Positions 1 through 9,491 of a stretch of DNA of 52,248 nt are shown here, one piece after another. The position numbers and the translations under genes are program-made. Below the pieces are notes generated by a model that saw only the letters and a list, made by a program, of their open reading frames with translations, did no database searches and had not been told where the DNA came from. Each line of letters starts with the position of its first letter. Position 1 is the first letter of the stretch. The stretch is from Gammaproteobacteria bacterium (GTDB taxonomy: Bacteria; Pseudomonadota; Gammaproteobacteria; Enterobacterales; Alteromonadaceae), in contig JAHJZX010000063.1 in assembly GCA_018826295.1 (NCBI GenBank), positions 1 to 52,248 of the forward strand, read 5' to 3'.

Positions 1-62
1 CATCACACCCGACTTTTTATCTCGTTTCACCGCGTTTATCACCACCGTGAAGCGAGGGCGCC

Positions 63-90
63 ATTTTAGTGATTTAAACTTTCGTGTCAA
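63..90 (-). promoter_or_regulatory. rRNA-type promoter, downstream member of tandem pair
   Basis: On the minus strand there is a -35 TTGACA (85-90) and a -10 TAAAAT (63-68) separated by 16 bases. They are followed by a GC-rich discriminator (GGCGCCC), typical of growth-rate and ppGpp-controlled stable-RNA promoters. The promoter points left out of the window. yrdA commonly sits beside an rRNA operon in Vibrio and Shewanella, so this is inferred to be the promoter of a 16S-23S-5S operon whose genes are not in view. Confidence 0.8.
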
Positions 91-170
91 GCGTCTTTTT
101 AAAAGATTTTTGCAACTCAGCTTTTATCACCCGAAGCCTGCTAACCGCAGCACCCCGTGGCATGGCGCGC

Positions 171-198
171 ATTATAGGGCGTTTTTAAACAGGCGCAA
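171..198 (-). promoter_or_regulatory. rRNA-type promoter, upstream member of tandem pair
   Basis: On the minus strand there is a perfect -10 TATAAT (171-176) and a -35 TTGCGC (193-198) with a 16-base spacer and a GCGCGCC discriminator. The stretch just upstream (about 199-240) is rich in A and T tracts, as in an UP element that binds the RNA polymerase alpha subunit. It lies 108 bp upstream of the second promoter, giving the tandem P1/P2 layout of rRNA operons. Confidence 0.78.
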
Positions 199-306
199 GC
201 GGTTATTTAAGAAAACTTGTGTTTTTAAGATCGTTAGCAGAAAAATGCAGCGAAAAGCGCTTTTTTAATACATTTACTGCATAATAACTCAGCATTGGAG
301 GACATT

Positions 307-840
307 ATGACGATACGAGCTTATAAAGGTATATTGCCGAAACTGGCAAAAGGGGTGTATGCGGACGAATCCAGCATTTTGGTTGGCGATATAGAAATAG
401 CAGAAGATGCCAGTATTTGGCCTTTGGTTGCTGCCCGCGGTGATGTGAACTATATCCGCATTGGCGCCCGCACCAATATACAAGACGGCTCAGTGCTGCA
501 TTTATCCCGCCCAAGCAAGGGAAAGCCTGAAGGCTCGCCACTGGTGATTGGCGAAGACGTTACTGTCGGCCATAAAGTGATGCTGCACGGTTGTACACTT
601 GGCAATCGCATTCTGGTGGGTATGGGTGCCATAGTAATGGATGATGTTATAGTAGAAGACAATGTCATTATCGGCGCCGGTAGTCTGGTGCCACCGGGTA
701 AGCGGCTGCAAAGTGGCTATTTATATGTCGGCAGCCCGGTGAAACAAGCTCGGCCACTTAATGATGCTGAAATAGCCTTTCTGACCGAGTCGGCAGCAAA
801 TTATGTCATTTTGAAAAATGAGTATCTGGCTGAGCTTTAA
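307..840 (+). CDS. yrdA: gamma-carbonic anhydrase family hexapeptide-repeat protein
   Basis: A 177-residue left-handed beta-helix protein of the YrdA/gamma-carbonic anhydrase family, predicted to form a cytosolic trimer. The family's three zinc-binding histidines appear at H65, H89 and H94, the last two in the GHKVMLHGC signature. Repeats of the I-x-D/G-x-x hexapeptide type run through residues about 25-140. Whether YrdA-type proteins hydrate CO2 in the cell is not settled. ATG 307 is preferred because GGAGG stands 6 bases upstream; an in-frame TTG at 295 lies over that ribosome site. Its stop overlaps the convergent yrdB stop by four bases. The left neighbour is a divergent rRNA-type promoter. 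Confidence 0.93.
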   Translation: MTIRAYKGILPKLAKGVYADESSILVGDIEIAEDASIWPLVAARGDVNYIRIGARTNIQDGSVLHLSRPSKGKPEGSPLVIGEDVTVGHKVMLHGCTLGNRILVGMGAIVMDDVIVEDNVIIGAGSLVPPGKRLQSGYLYVGSPVKQARPLNDAEIAFLTESAANYVILKNEYLAEL

Positions 841-1073
841 AGCCAGATCTCACCGGCATTATTATACGCTTGCTCTGCTATCGCTTGTTCAGCAGCATCT
901 TCCCAGCTAAACGCTTCTGCCTGCACTTGCTGCAAAAAGCTGTTGGCTGTAACGTCTGGTGGCAGTGCAATATAACAACAGACTTTTAAGCCACCAACCA
1001 GGCAGCTGAAACACACTGCCTGTCTGACATTTTCAAAGTAAAAATCGTTGTTAAAGATCAGTTGTTGGTTCAT
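837..1073 (-). CDS. yrdB: DUF1488 family protein YrdB
   Basis: A 78-residue protein resembling the YrdB/DUF1488 family, which is small, cytosolic and of unknown function. The YrdB-like features are an N-terminal strand-rich part (IFNNDFYFE, VRQAVCFSC) and an acidic C-terminal helix ending in EIWL. Its ATG overlaps the end of aroE by four bases (ATGA), so the two are translationally coupled, as in other gammaproteobacteria where yrdB follows aroE. No catalytic motif is visible. Confidence 0.82.
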   Translation of the reverse strand: MNQQLIFNNDFYFENVRQAVCFSCLVGGLKVCCYIALPPDVTANSFLQQVQAEAFSWEDAAEQAIAEQAYNNAGEIWL

Positions 1074-1888
1074 AGCGCTTTTAACTGTTGCTGTAATAAC
1101 GCCAACACCGGCTCAATGTCGGGTCTTTTGTTGCGCCAAAGATAAAAAGCCTCAGCTGCCTGCGACACTAACATACCCAGGCCATCCGCTACTTGCTGCG
1201 CCCCTTGCGCTTTTGCCCAATGCAAAAAGGGCGTAGGCTCAGCGCCGTACAACATATCGTACGCCAGCAGACAGTGCTTCAGATGCTGCGCATTAATATC
1301 CGGCCGTGCTCCGCTTAAACCTGATGACGTTGCATTGATCACCAACTGATAGGCCTGATCCGGAATGTTGTTGAAGCCACAGCCCAATACGCTGTCATTA
1401 AAATTAACCGCTATCGCTTCAGCTTTGCTAACAGTGCGGTTAGCTAATACCAGCCTTTTTATACCAGCATCCAATAAAGGTCTGATCACACCGCGACTGG
1501 CACCACCGGCACCAAGCAGTAAAACATTTGAATCCTGCAGTGCAAAACCTAAACGCAGCAAGTCGGCTACCAGCCCAACACCATCGGTATTATCACCTGT
1601 GAGTTTGCCTTGATTATCAATATATAGTGTATTTACTGCACCAGCCTGTATTGCACGGTCTGATAGCCGTTCAGCCAGTTGAAACGCTTGTTCTTTAAAG
1701 GGCACGGTAACATTACCGCCTTTACCGCCGGCCGCGACAAATTGTTGCCAGCTGTCGGCAAAGCCATCCAGCGGTGCTAAAATGGCGTCGTATTGCAGTT
1801 GCTCACCAAGTGATTGAGCAAATTGTCGATGAATAACCGGTGACTTTGAATGGTTTATCGGGTTACCGAAAACAGCATAGCGATCCAC
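1070..1888 (-). CDS. aroE: shikimate dehydrogenase (NADP+)
   Basis: Reduces 3-dehydroshikimate to shikimate with NADPH in the chorismate pathway for aromatic amino acids and folate. The 272-residue length is typical of AroE. The shikimate-binding serines S14 and S16 sit in NPINHSKSP, the catalytic lysine is K65 in NVTVPFKE, and N86 and D102 (TGDNTDG) complete the active site. The NADP-binding loop GAGGASRG is at about 126-133. It is followed by yrdB with a four-base overlap. The divergent globin gene begins in or just beyond its 5' end. Confidence 0.96.
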   Translation of the reverse strand: MDRYAVFGNPINHSKSPVIHRQFAQSLGEQLQYDAILAPLDGFADSWQQFVAAGGKGGNVTVPFKEQAFQLAERLSDRAIQAGAVNTLYIDNQGKLTGDNTDGVGLVADLLRLGFALQDSNVLLLGAGGASRGVIRPLLDAGIKRLVLANRTVSKAEAIAVNFNDSVLGCGFNNIPDQAYQLVINATSSGLSGARPDINAQHLKHCLLAYDMLYGAEPTPFLHWAKAQGAQQVADGLGMLVSQAAEAFYLWRNKRPDIEPVLALLQQQLKAL

Positions 1889-1917
1889 AACACATGCCCA
1901 TAAAGAAGTTAGTGCAG

Positions 1918-2340
1918 ATGATTGTTAATAAAACCGGCGCAAATAGCAAGCCACACCCGACTCCGCAACAAACACCTTATCAGATGATGGGCGGTGAGGC
2001 AGCAGTGCTCAGATTAGCCAACCGCTTTTATGACATTATGGAGACCGCACCACAAGCCGCTGAGCTGTATGCTATTCATCCCTTGCCGTTAGATACCATC
2101 CGGCAAAAGTTCTTCGAGTTTTTATCTGGCTGGCTCGGTGGCCCGGCATTGTTTGAGCAAAAGTACGGCCATCCAAGACTACGAGCCCGCCATCTACCCT
2201 TTACCGTGAACGAACAACTGCGCGATCAGTGGATGTTTTGTATGAATCAGGCGCTGGATGAAGTGGTAGAAAACAAAACGCTGCGCGAAGGCATTCGCCA
2301 GTCGATCGGTCAACTGGCGAGCCATATGATTAATTGTTAA
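1918..2340 (+). CDS. group II truncated hemoglobin
   Basis: A small 2-on-2 heme protein of the group II (YjbI/trHbO) family, implicated in oxygen or nitric-oxide chemistry. Family marks are [18 protein letters not shown] near the start, the proximal histidine in [11 protein letters not shown], and the group II tryptophan in [11 protein letters not shown]. The start is uncertain. ATG 1918 has a weak AGAAG 9 bases upstream, ATG 1894 is also outside aroE, and a still longer frame reaches 1840 inside aroE. About 20 residues before the globin fold are polar and proline-rich. The stop overlaps the convergent hemF stop. Confidence 0.88.
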   Translation: MIVNKTGANSKPHPTPQQTPYQMMGGEAAVLRLANRFYDIMETAPQAAELYAIHPLPLDTIRQKFFEFLSGWLGGPALFEQKYGHPRLRARHLPFTVNEQLRDQWMFCMNQALDEVVENKTLREGIRQSIGQLASHMINC

Positions 2341-3269
2341 GACTGCAGATTTAACCAATCCTGTGGTTTAAGGTAACGCTCGTAAAGTAGTGCTTCTGCA
2401 CTGCCTGCTGCAGGTTGATAGCCATACTGCCAGCGCACCAGTGGCGGCATCGACATTAATATCGACTCGGTACGGCCACCGCTTTGCAAACCGAATAAAG
2501 TGCCACGGTCGTATACCAGATTAAACTCAACATAACGGCCACGCCGGTATAGTTGAAACTGGCGCTCGTGCTCGCCAAAGGGTGTGACATGGCGCTTTTC
2601 GACTATCGGCAGATAGGCCGGAATAAAGGCCTCACCGACAGCGCGCATCAGGGCAAAGCTCTGCTCAAAACCGGGCGCATTCAAATCATCAAAGAATAAG
2701 CCGCCTACACCCCGGGTTTCGCCACGATGTTTAAGGTAAAAGTAATCGTCACACCATTTTTTATACGCCGGATAGTACTGCTCACCAAATGGGTCTACCG
2801 CCGCTTTGGCGGTCTGGTGCCAATGCACCACATCTTCTTCAAACGGATAATACGGCGTTAAATCAAAGCCGCCACCAAACCACCATACTGCCGGCTCGCC
2901 CGGCTTTTCGGCAATAAAAAACCGCACATTGGCATGTGTAGTGGGCATGTAAGGGTTATTCGGGTGAATAACCAAAGAAACGCCACAAGCATTAAAGCTA
3001 CGACCGGCGAGTTCTGGCCGGTGGGCGGTCGCAGACGCCGGCATATTGGCACCAAATACGTGTGAGTAATTCACACCGGCCTGTTCAAATACTTTACCGC
3101 CGGTTAGCACGCGGCTTTTACCACCGCCGCCTTCGGGCCGCTGCCAGGCGTCTTCAACAAACAGCGCTTTACCATCTGCTTGCTCCAGCGCAGCACAGAT
3201 GTTGTCCTGTAATTGCTGTAAAAACTGCTGCACTGCAGCCAAATGCTGCTGAGGTTGGTTGATAGTCAC
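2337..3269 (-). CDS. hemF: oxygen-dependent coproporphyrinogen-III oxidase
   Basis: Performs the oxygen-dependent double oxidative decarboxylation of coproporphyrinogen III to protoporphyrinogen IX in heme synthesis. It is 310 residues, close to the E. coli enzyme. Diagnostic blocks are [37 protein letters not shown] and the glycine-rich [10 protein letters not shown] stretch. The start is GTG 3269 with AAGGAG five bases upstream. tsaC ends one base before this start, so tsaC-hemF is one operon, as in relatives where hemF sits with tsaC and aroE. The 3' end meets the globin gene tail to tail. Confidence 0.96.
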   Translation of the reverse strand: MTINQPQQHLAAVQQFLQQLQDNICAALEQADGKALFVEDAWQRPEGGGGKSRVLTGGKVFEQAGVNYSHVFGANMPASATAHRPELAGRSFNACGVSLVIHPNNPYMPTTHANVRFFIAEKPGEPAVWWFGGGFDLTPYYPFEEDVVHWHQTAKAAVDPFGEQYYPAYKKWCDDYFYLKHRGETRGVGGLFFDDLNAPGFEQSFALMRAVGEAFIPAYLPIVEKRHVTPFGEHERQFQLYRRGRYVEFNLVYDRGTLFGLQSGGRTESILMSMPPLVRWQYGYQPAAGSAEALLYERYLKPQDWLNLQS

Positions 3270-3270
3270 C

Positions 3271-3825
3271 TTAACTCCTTACTATATCGCCGGTAAGGGC
3301 ATTACGAATTTGGCTGGGCTGTGTGGCTCCGCCCAGTGCGCCAGGCATAATAGCGGATAACATAGCCCCTAAGCTTTGTTGTAGCTCAAGAAGGTCGGTA
3401 ATTGCCGGTTGCCCGGACAAATTAGCGCTGGTTGACACTAACGGCTTGCCATAAGCACTGCATAACTGTTGCACTACCGGGTGCGCACTAACCCGTACCG
3501 CTATGCTGTCAAATTGACCGGTAATCCACTTAGGCGCGGTTTTGCTGGCAGGCAACACCCAACTAACATGGCCGGGCCAGCTGGAGAATATCTGATAACG
3601 TTTTTCCGGCGGTATGGCTTTATCATCCACATAGGGCAATAGCTGCGAATAGGTAGCGGCAACCAAGATTAGCCCTTTTTCTACCGGTCGCTGTTTAATC
3701 GCCAGCAGCGCCGTCACAGGTGCCTCGTTATCCGGATCGCAGCCTAACCCATAAACTGCTTCAGTGGGGTACGCGATGACACCACCTTGTTGCAAAGCCT
3801 GTAAAACCAGCTGCTGATCTGTCAT
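3271..3825 (-). CDS. tsaC: threonylcarbamoyl-AMP synthase
   Basis: Makes L-threonylcarbamoyl adenylate from threonine, bicarbonate and ATP, the first step of the universal t6A37 modification of ANN-decoding tRNAs. It is a single-domain 184-residue YrdC/TsaC protein without the extra Sua5 domain. The N-terminal [17 protein letters not shown] and the later [10 protein letters not shown] motifs are the nucleotide and substrate sites of the family. It is the first gene of the tsaC-hemF pair and divergent from purEK; the 119-bp gap must carry both promoters. Confidence 0.94.
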   Translation of the reverse strand: MTDQQLVLQALQQGGVIAYPTEAVYGLGCDPDNEAPVTALLAIKQRPVEKGLILVAATYSQLLPYVDDKAIPPEKRYQIFSSWPGHVSWVLPASKTAPKWITGQFDSIAVRVSAHPVVQQLCSAYGKPLVSTSANLSGQPAITDLLELQQSLGAMLSAIMPGALGGATQPSQIRNALTGDIVRS

Positions 3826-3893
3826 TTGTTGCTACTACTCCGGATAATTAAACGAAAAACGCAGTTAAAATTTTCTTCAGTTGCGCAACTGGC

Positions 3894-3899
3894 TATAAT
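3894..3899 (+). promoter_or_regulatory. candidate -10 element of the purEK promoter
   Basis: A perfect TATAAT lies 46 bases upstream of the purE ATG in the tsaC-purE gap. The -35 region (about 3871-3877, T-rich) is poor, so the promoter may need an activator or be weak. I looked for a PurR operator and saw only a poor match (3859-3874), so no regulation is claimed. Confidence 0.4.
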
Positions 3900-3944
3900 A
3901 GCGCCTTCACGCTTTTAGTTCATCACGTACAGAAGGAAACAACA

Positions 3945-4436
3945 ATGCAAGTTGGCATCATCATGGGTTCAACCTCGGACTGGCCTACTATGAAGCACGC
4001 CGCTGATATGCTGGATAAGTTCGGTATTGCCTATGAAACCAAAGTTGTTTCCGCACATCGCACACCGCAGTTACTGGCCGACTACGCCAGCTCAGCCGCC
4101 AGCCGTGGTTTAAAGGTCATTATTGCCGGCGCCGGTGGTGCAGCGCATTTACCTGGCATGGCCGCAGCCTTTACCAGCCTGCCGGTGTTAGGTGTGCCAG
4201 TACAATCTAAAGCGCTTAAGGGCTTAGACTCACTACTTTCTATCGTCCAGATGCCAAAAGGTGTTGCGGTAGGCACCCTGGCCATTGGCGATGCCGGCGC
4301 TGCCAATGCCGGCTTGCTGGCTGCACAAATTCTGGCGACACACAGCCCAGAATTAATGACAAAGATTGACGCCTTCCGCCAGGCGCAAACCGACATGGTA
4401 TTAAGCCAACCGGATCCATCACAGGTGTCACTATGA
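3945..4436 (+). CDS. purE: N5-carboxyaminoimidazole ribonucleotide mutase
   Basis: Class I PurE moves the carboxyl group of N5-CAIR to C4, giving CAIR in purine synthesis; it works as an octamer with PurK's product as substrate. The 163-residue sequence has the GSTSDWPTM phosphate loop near residues 8-16, the SAHRTP motif at about 41-46, and the [12 protein letters not shown] segment. purK starts inside the stop codon (ATGA overlap), so the two are translationally coupled. AGAAGGAAAC precedes the start. Only the last few residues are less conserved. Confidence 0.97.
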   Translation: MQVGIIMGSTSDWPTMKHAADMLDKFGIAYETKVVSAHRTPQLLADYASSAASRGLKVIIAGAGGAAHLPGMAAAFTSLPVLGVPVQSKALKGLDSLLSIVQMPKGVAVGTLAIGDAGAANAGLLAAQILATHSPELMTKIDAFRQAQTDMVLSQPDPSQVSL

Positions 4437-5566
4437 AAGTTTTAGTGTTAGGCGCAGGCCAACTGGCGCGGATGATGGCACTGGCCGGTGCGCCGCTGAA
4501 TATCAGTATCAGCGCTTATGATGTCAACAGCGATGCCATAGTGCACCCTTTAACTCAGCAAGATCTGGGTAAAGGTCTGGCTAATGCTATCGCCGACGCA
4601 GATGTGGTTACCGCAGAATTTGAACATATTCCGCTAGCCGTATTGGCTCAATGCCAGCAAAGCGGTAAGTTTTTTCCAGGTGAAACGGCGATTAAAGCCG
4701 GCGGCGATCGCCGGCTGGAAAAGCAATTGCTGGACAGCGCCGGTGTGCGCTCTGCCAGTTATCATATTATCAATAACGAAACCGACTTCAATGCCGCTAT
4801 CAGTAAGCTGGGCCTGCCGCTGGTATTTAAAAGCGCGCTGGCAGGGTACGACGGCAAAGGTCAGTGGCGTTTAAAACAAGCAGAGCATGCCGCTGCACTG
4901 TGGCAGGAAATCAATGCCTTTTTGGCCGCAGATAGCAAGCAAGCCATAGTGGCCGAGCAATTTATTCCATTTCAACGCGAAGTGTCTCTGATTGGCGCCC
5001 GTAACAGTAAAGGTGAAGTGCAGGTATATCCACTGACTGAGAATCATCATGTAAACGGCGTATTAAGTGTGTCATTAGCAATAGCCGGCAATGAACAGCT
5101 ACAACAGCAAGCCAGGCAGATGTTTACCGCTGTAGCAGACCAGTTGAGCTATGTTGGTGTACTGGCAATTGAATTCTTTGATGTAAAAGGTGAGCTGCTG
5201 GTCAATGAAATTGCGCCAAGGGTGCATAACTCCGGCCACTGGACCCAGCAAGGTGCAGATATTTGTCAGTTTGAACAGCACTTACGTGCGGTAACGGGTT
5301 TACCGCTTGGCAGCACAGCACTGGTTCGTCCAAGTTTAATGGTGAATATTCTTGGCGAAGACACTGTGCCAGAACCAATACTTGCACTTCCCGGGCTACA
5401 TTTACATTGGTATGGCAAAAGCAAACGTGCTGGTAGAAAAATGGGCCACATTAATTTATCAGCCAAAGATAATGCTCAGCTAAAACAACGATTTGAGCAA
5501 TTAATTGCGCTATTGCCCGAGACGGCTTTTCCCGAGCTGGCGCAAATGGCAGACCGGTTAAACTGA
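4433..5566 (+). CDS. purK: N5-carboxyaminoimidazole ribonucleotide synthase
   Basis: An ATP-grasp enzyme that carboxylates AIR with bicarbonate and ATP to give N5-CAIR, handed on to PurE. It is 377 residues. The N-terminal nucleotide-like fold begins [15 protein letters not shown], the ATP-grasp lysine region is [16 protein letters not shown] (about 137-152), and [15 protein letters not shown] (about 257-271) holds the metal and substrate ligands. It overlaps purE by four bases. A palindromic terminator begins just after the stop and runs into the 3' end of the convergent yrdD. Confidence 0.97.
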   Translation: MKVLVLGAGQLARMMALAGAPLNISISAYDVNSDAIVHPLTQQDLGKGLANAIADADVVTAEFEHIPLAVLAQCQQSGKFFPGETAIKAGGDRRLEKQLLDSAGVRSASYHIINNETDFNAAISKLGLPLVFKSALAGYDGKGQWRLKQAEHAAALWQEINAFLAADSKQAIVAEQFIPFQREVSLIGARNSKGEVQVYPLTENHHVNGVLSVSLAIAGNEQLQQQARQMFTAVADQLSYVGVLAIEFFDVKGELLVNEIAPRVHNSGHWTQQGADICQFEQHLRAVTGLPLGSTALVRPSLMVNILGEDTVPEPILALPGLHLHWYGKSKRAGRKMGHINLSAKDNAQLKQRFEQLIALLPETAFPELAQMADRLN

Positions 5567-5573
5567 TAAGCTG

Positions 5574-5602
5574 GCCGGTAGCTTAAGCTGCCGGCTGTTT
5601 TT
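5574..5602 (+). terminator. rho-independent terminator of purEK, overlapping yrdD 3' end
   Basis: GCCGGTAGC (5574-5582) pairs with GCTGCCGGC (5587-5595) around a TTAA loop with one mismatch. On the plus strand it is followed by TGTTTTT. The loop contains the stop codon of the opposite-strand yrdD gene (stop at 5583-5585), so the terminator overlaps yrdD coding sequence. Confidence 0.7.
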
Positions 5603-6122
5603 GCCCGCATTTTTTATCAGCACAGTACAACGCCCCTTTTTTTTCCAACAACAAACCGAAGCCACAACTAACGCAGCAGCCGGCAACGGGTTGGTCATTT
5701 AACAGAAACTTACATTTCGGGTAATTGCCACAGCCCCAGAACGCTTTACCAAACTTATTAACCCGCTCTGTCAGTTGGCCCTGCTTACACTTAGGGCAGG
5801 CCAGACGCTCCGCTTCCGGCTGTTCATTTTGCTCATGCACGACAAAAGTACAACGTGGGTAATCTGTACAACCAATAAACATGCCGTAACGGCCATTTTT
5901 AACTGCCAGCGCATTGCCGCATTGCGGACAGGCTTCACTGTCCAGTACTTTCACTATACTGGTTTCATGCTGATGCAAGGCTTTGATATAGTTGCAGGCC
6001 GGATAAGCGCTACAACCAAGAAAAGCGCCGTTTTTACCGGATTTAATCACCAGCGGCTGCTGGCATAAGGGACATAACTGCTGTTGTTGCGGCAGCTCAA
6101 ACAAGGCCGAATTGTCTGTCAT
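5583..6122 (-). CDS. yrdD: topoisomerase-type zinc-ribbon protein YrdD
   Basis: A 179-residue protein made almost only of C4 zinc ribbons like those at the C terminus of topoisomerase I. Four successive Cys4 units can be seen. The first three follow CPxC-x(n)-G-x-F-x-G-C-x-x-YPxC, starting at residues about 17, 62 and 107. The last is a looser CCVSCG...CADKKCG unit. It has no topoisomerase catalytic domain, so a nucleic-acid-binding role is inferred. E. coli YrdD carries fewer such units from memory. It heads the conserved dprA-smg-yrdD order, 15 bases after smg. Confidence 0.9.
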   Translation of the reverse strand: MTDNSALFELPQQQQLCPLCQQPLVIKSGKNGAFLGCSAYPACNYIKALHQHETSIVKVLDSEACPQCGNALAVKNGRYGMFIGCTDYPRCTFVVHEQNEQPEAERLACPKCKQGQLTERVNKFGKAFWGCGNYPKCKFLLNDQPVAGCCVSCGFGLLLEKKGALYCADKKCGQKQPAA

Positions 6123-6137
6123 AAGAGTTAAGGCCGC

Positions 6138-6611
6138 TTAATGCAGCGGCCCTTCAGGTTCATCAAAAATTAAATCTTCCATCTGGGCATAGGCATTTTC
6201 GTGGCCGGGTACATTAAACAGCACCATTAGCACCACCCACTTTAAATCTTCCAGGCTAATGCTGTTGCTGTCCAAATCCATCACCCTGTCGATCACCATC
6301 TCACGGGTAACAGCATCCAGCACATTAATTTGTTCTAAAAACAGCAGAAACCCCTGACACTCCACATCCATTTTTGCCAGTTCTGGCATACTAAAAATGC
6401 GAGTGGCATTGCTAATGCCTTTTGACAGATATGGCTTAACATGACTTTCCTGCAGCGCAGACAGGTTGTCGAGCCATTTTAACGCTTTGAAGATATCGTC
6501 GTCATGAAAACCCGCCCGGCTTAATTCTTTGGTTAGATCGGCATGATTAACGTAAATGTCAGATTCATTGTGGATATAGTTTTCAAACAGATAAACGAGG
6601 ATATCAAACAT
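6138..6611 (-). CDS. smg: Smg/DUF494 family protein
   Basis: A 157-residue acidic, mainly helical cytosolic protein of the Smg family, whose function is unknown. It starts [14 protein letters not shown], the hallmark of the family, and ends with an acidic tail. It starts 2 bases after the dprA stop, so it is translated from the dprA message. The dprA-smg-yrdD-tsaC order is conserved in gammaproteobacteria, although here purEK is inserted between yrdD and tsaC. Confidence 0.93.
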   Translation of the reverse strand: MFDILVYLFENYIHNESDIYVNHADLTKELSRAGFHDDDIFKALKWLDNLSALQESHVKPYLSKGISNATRIFSMPELAKMDVECQGFLLFLEQINVLDAVTREMVIDRVMDLDSNSISLEDLKWVVLMVLFNVPGHENAYAQMEDLIFDEPEGPLH

Positions 6612-6613
6612 AC

Positions 6614-7705
6614 TCAGGCACTCCTCACTCTTATGTAGCCACCAGGAACTGCTGCTACTTCACCAGCTAACTCCAGCTGCAGCAGCGCTATGTTTGCATC
6701 GGCAATCGCCAGACCGGCGCGTTGTGCAATCAAATCAACTGCGGTAACCTCATCTCCTACGTTAGCCAACAACTGGCAGGCAAACAAGTCTGTTTGCTGA
6801 CTTTTTTCCTGTTCAGTCGTATTTATTAGACAACTTTTACTAAAAAAGCTCCATTCTTCCAATATATCGGCCACACAAGTCACCAGTTTAGCCCCTTGCT
6901 GAATTAACTGATGACAACCTGCTGACTGTGGGCTGTAAACCGATCCAGGTACTGCAAACACATCACGGCTATACTCCGCCGCCAGATTAGCACTTATCAG
7001 TGTGCCGCTTTTCAGCCCAGCCTCGACAACTATAGTGCCGATACTTAAGCCCACCACAATGCGATTTCGCTGCGGAAACCATTCGGCTCTTGCCTGTATA
7101 TCGGGAAAATACTCTGACACCAACGCGCCCTGCTCTGCAATCTCCTGCGCTAAAGCTTTATTCGATGCCGGATAGACCTGCTCTAAACCATGACCTAATA
7201 CAGCAATAGTTAAGCCGCCGGCTTGCAAAGCGCCTTTGTGGCTTTCACTATCAATGCCGCGTGCCATACCACTGGTAATGACATAACCTTGTTGTGACAA
7301 TTCTGCGGCGAAACTCTGTGCCACTTTACGCCCGGTTGGTGTCGGCGTGCGGCTACCCACCATTGCCAATTGTTGCTGTGCCAGCAGCTGAGGCTCTCCC
7401 TTTACAAAGAGTAGTAATGGCGGTTGTTTAGTTTGCTTTAACAGCGCAGGATAACGCGGATCCTGATAGGTGATAATGTGATGTGAATCGCTTTGTGCCA
7501 GCCAGTTTAGCGCATGCGCTACCTTAGGTTGGGCTTCTTGCGTCAGCAAATAGGCCTGTCGCTCAGTAAAGCCAATATTGCGTAATGTGCTGGCTGGCAG
7601 CTTTACCAGCTCAGCTAAAGGAATACGCTCGCTCAGACGTTGGAACTTCAGGCCATCCTGGCCATGCACAGTGGCTAAAGCGAGCCAGTTGCGGAGTTCT
7701 TCCAT
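6614..7705 (-). CDS. dprA: DNA-processing protein DprA
   Basis: DprA binds incoming single-stranded DNA during natural transformation and loads RecA. This 363-residue version has an N-terminal helical region (1-75), the extended Rossmann core with VGSRTPT (116-122), [14 protein letters not shown] (145-158), RNRIVVGLS (213-221) and [24 protein letters not shown]-terminal winged-helix domain (about 300-363) ends GGYIRVRSA. It lies 26 bases after the LysM gene. Presence of dprA alone does not show that the strain is competent. Confidence 0.95.
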   Translation of the reverse strand: MEELRNWLALATVHGQDGLKFQRLSERIPLAELVKLPASTLRNIGFTERQAYLLTQEAQPKVAHALNWLAQSDSHHIITYQDPRYPALLKQTKQPPLLLFVKGEPQLLAQQQLAMVGSRTPTPTGRKVAQSFAAELSQQGYVITSGMARGIDSESHKGALQAGGLTIAVLGHGLEQVYPASNKALAQEIAEQGALVSEYFPDIQARAEWFPQRNRIVVGLSIGTIVVEAGLKSGTLISANLAAEYSRDVFAVPGSVYSPQSAGCHQLIQQGAKLVTCVADILEEWSFFSKSCLINTTEQEKSQQTDLFACQLLANVGDEVTAVDLIAQRAGLAIADANIALLQLELAGEVAAVPGGYIRVRSA

Positions 7706-7731
7706 GGCAACCTGGCTCCATCATACTGATA

Positions 7732-8841
7732 TTACAAATTAGAGATTAAGTCTCCAACCCGGATAGGACGCTGCGTTTTGGTAACGATGGCAAAGCTGCT
7801 ACGCTCTGATACCTTAAACACCATCAATTCACCTACTTTTTCCCGAGGTAGTTGAATAGTATTTTCACCAAAATTCTTAAAGGTCTGCTGCAGCTTGTTA
7901 GCATCTTCTATATAAACCGGGCCGTCTTTACCATCTACAACCAGCGGCGAATTACGATAAATGCCCAGCATAAAGCCCGCTTCCATGTTTTGCAGTTCAC
8001 CACGATTCAGCACGACTATATCCCACTTAGAAAACTCGCGTAAATTAGAAGTGGTGTCAATAATCAAGCCATCAACCGGATAATCAGGTTTACGCATGGT
8101 AAAGAAGGCGGGCAAGGCTTGGCCTTCCAAAGCCGGCATTAACCGGTCACCCTGCTTAATTTCGCGTTTTACACTTAAAACATTCAGCGACGATGCCTCC
8201 GCTGGCGACTCTTCTGTTGCTTCTCGTCCAGCTCTAAAAGCCCGAGCAGTAGCTACCAGTGTGGTTTCATATCCCAGCACTGTTTCTGTTTCAGGGTCAA
8301 AATAAGGTTTACCTTTACGGTACACGCCATAAGACGCGCCGGTATCCAGAACACCTTTGGCATAAATAATGTGGTCATTTACCGAGTTTTTAACGTTGGC
8401 ATTTGAACCCAGCACATATGGCAAGGCGGCAATTCTTTCTTCATCCAATGCTTGCTCAAATGTCAGATAGTGCCGGATCATGCTCAGAGGCAATGTAGTG
8501 ACAGCATCTGTGCCTTTCATGGTTTTGCGCGCTGTTGGCGACAACCGTTTTACATTCTCATTAACTACCAGCCGGGGTTTACCCTGCGCGTCATACACCA
8601 GAGTCAGAGTGTCACCCGGGTATATAAGATGCGGATTGTCAATTTGCGGGTTCATTTGCCACAGCTGTGGCCACAACCAGGGTTCGTTTAAATACAAAGC
8701 AGAAATATCCCACAAAGTATCACCCTTTTTCACCACATAGCTGGCAGGCGCGTCATCACGTATTTGTAATACGTCTGCAGATACGTTTAATAAGCCACTT
8801 AATACGAGTAAAGTGGCACCAATTGCGAATTTTTTCAGCAT
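7732..8841 (-). CDS. secreted LysM-domain protein
   Basis: A 369-residue exported protein. Residues 1-22 form a signal peptide (KKFAIGATLLVLSGLLNVSA). A LysM peptidoglycan-binding domain follows at about 34-82 (SYVVKKGDTLWDISALYL ... LIYPGDTLTL). The remaining ~280 residues are of unknown function but are conserved in proteins encoded upstream of dprA in Shewanella and Vibrio. It is probably periplasmic and bound to peptidoglycan. It is the first gene of the run LysM-dprA-smg-yrdD and divergent from def, with both promoters in the 122-bp gap. Confidence 0.88.
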   Translation of the reverse strand: MLKKFAIGATLLVLSGLLNVSADVLQIRDDAPASYVVKKGDTLWDISALYLNEPWLWPQLWQMNPQIDNPHLIYPGDTLTLVYDAQGKPRLVVNENVKRLSPTARKTMKGTDAVTTLPLSMIRHYLTFEQALDEERIAALPYVLGSNANVKNSVNDHIIYAKGVLDTGASYGVYRKGKPYFDPETETVLGYETTLVATARAFRAGREATEESPAEASSLNVLSVKREIKQGDRLMPALEGQALPAFFTMRKPDYPVDGLIIDTTSNLREFSKWDIVVLNRGELQNMEAGFMLGIYRNSPLVVDGKDGPVYIEDANKLQQTFKNFGENTIQLPREKVGELMVFKVSERSSFAIVTKTQRPIRVGDLISNL

Positions 8842-8963
8842 GCCTGCATCCTTTAGCCGGTCTTGTTGTAATTATTGCACACTAAGCTGTTAATACAGCG
8901 CATTAATGGCTAAAATTAAAACATACCACAACCTTTGAAACAAAGCATATTTTTGTAGGTGTT

Positions 8964-9479
8964 ATGGCAGTTTTACAAGTTTTACATTATCCGGATGAAC
9001 GTCTTCGTACTGTAGCTAAACCAGTGGCAGCAGTAACAGGCGAAATTAAGCAGTTAGTAAGCGATATGCTGGACACCATGTATGCCGAAAATGGCATTGG
9101 TTTAGCCGCAACCCAGGTTAATGTGCATCAACGCGTTGTCGTCATCGATGTATCAGATGATCGCAATGAACCTATGGTGTTTATTAACCCTGAAATAATT
9201 GCCCGCAACGGCGATACCAGCTACGAAGAAGGCTGCCTGTCAGTACCACAAAACTACGGCAAGGTTGATCGTGCAGCCGAAGTAACCGTAAAAGCGCAGG
9301 ATAAAAACGGCGACTGGTTTGAACTATCAGCCGACGGTTTACTGGCAATTTGCCTGCAACATGAGCTGGACCATTTGCTGGGTAAGCTGTTTATCGACTA
9401 CTTATCACCGTTAAAGCGCGACCGTATCCGCAAAAAGCTGGAAAAAGAAGCCAAAATGGCACAACGTCACGCGTTGTAA
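8964..9479 (+). CDS. def: peptide deformylase
   Basis: Removes the formyl group from the N-terminal methionine of new proteins. It is a 171-residue class I enzyme with all three motifs: GIGLAATQV (about 45-53), EGCLSVP (about 90-96) and QHELDHLLG (about 132-140). The cysteine of motif 2 and two histidines of motif 3 bind the catalytic metal, and E134 is the general base. It is followed after 12 bases by fmt, which adds the formyl group to Met-tRNA. Confidence 0.97.
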   Translation: MAVLQVLHYPDERLRTVAKPVAAVTGEIKQLVSDMLDTMYAENGIGLAATQVNVHQRVVVIDVSDDRNEPMVFINPEIIARNGDTSYEEGCLSVPQNYGKVDRAAEVTVKAQDKNGDWFELSADGLLAICLQHELDHLLGKLFIDYLSPLKRDRIRKKLEKEAKMAQRHAL

Positions 9480-9491
9480 TCAGGGATCATT

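Noticed and set aside
47..268. 73-residue plus-strand open frame at the left edge
   Set aside because: It runs over two well-formed minus-strand rRNA-type promoters, has very basic low-information sequence and no ribosome site; the promoters explain the DNA better.
3859..3874. PurR operator upstream of purEK
   Set aside because: Only the ends resemble ACGCAAACGTTTTCGT; the centre does not match, so I do not claim a PurR site.
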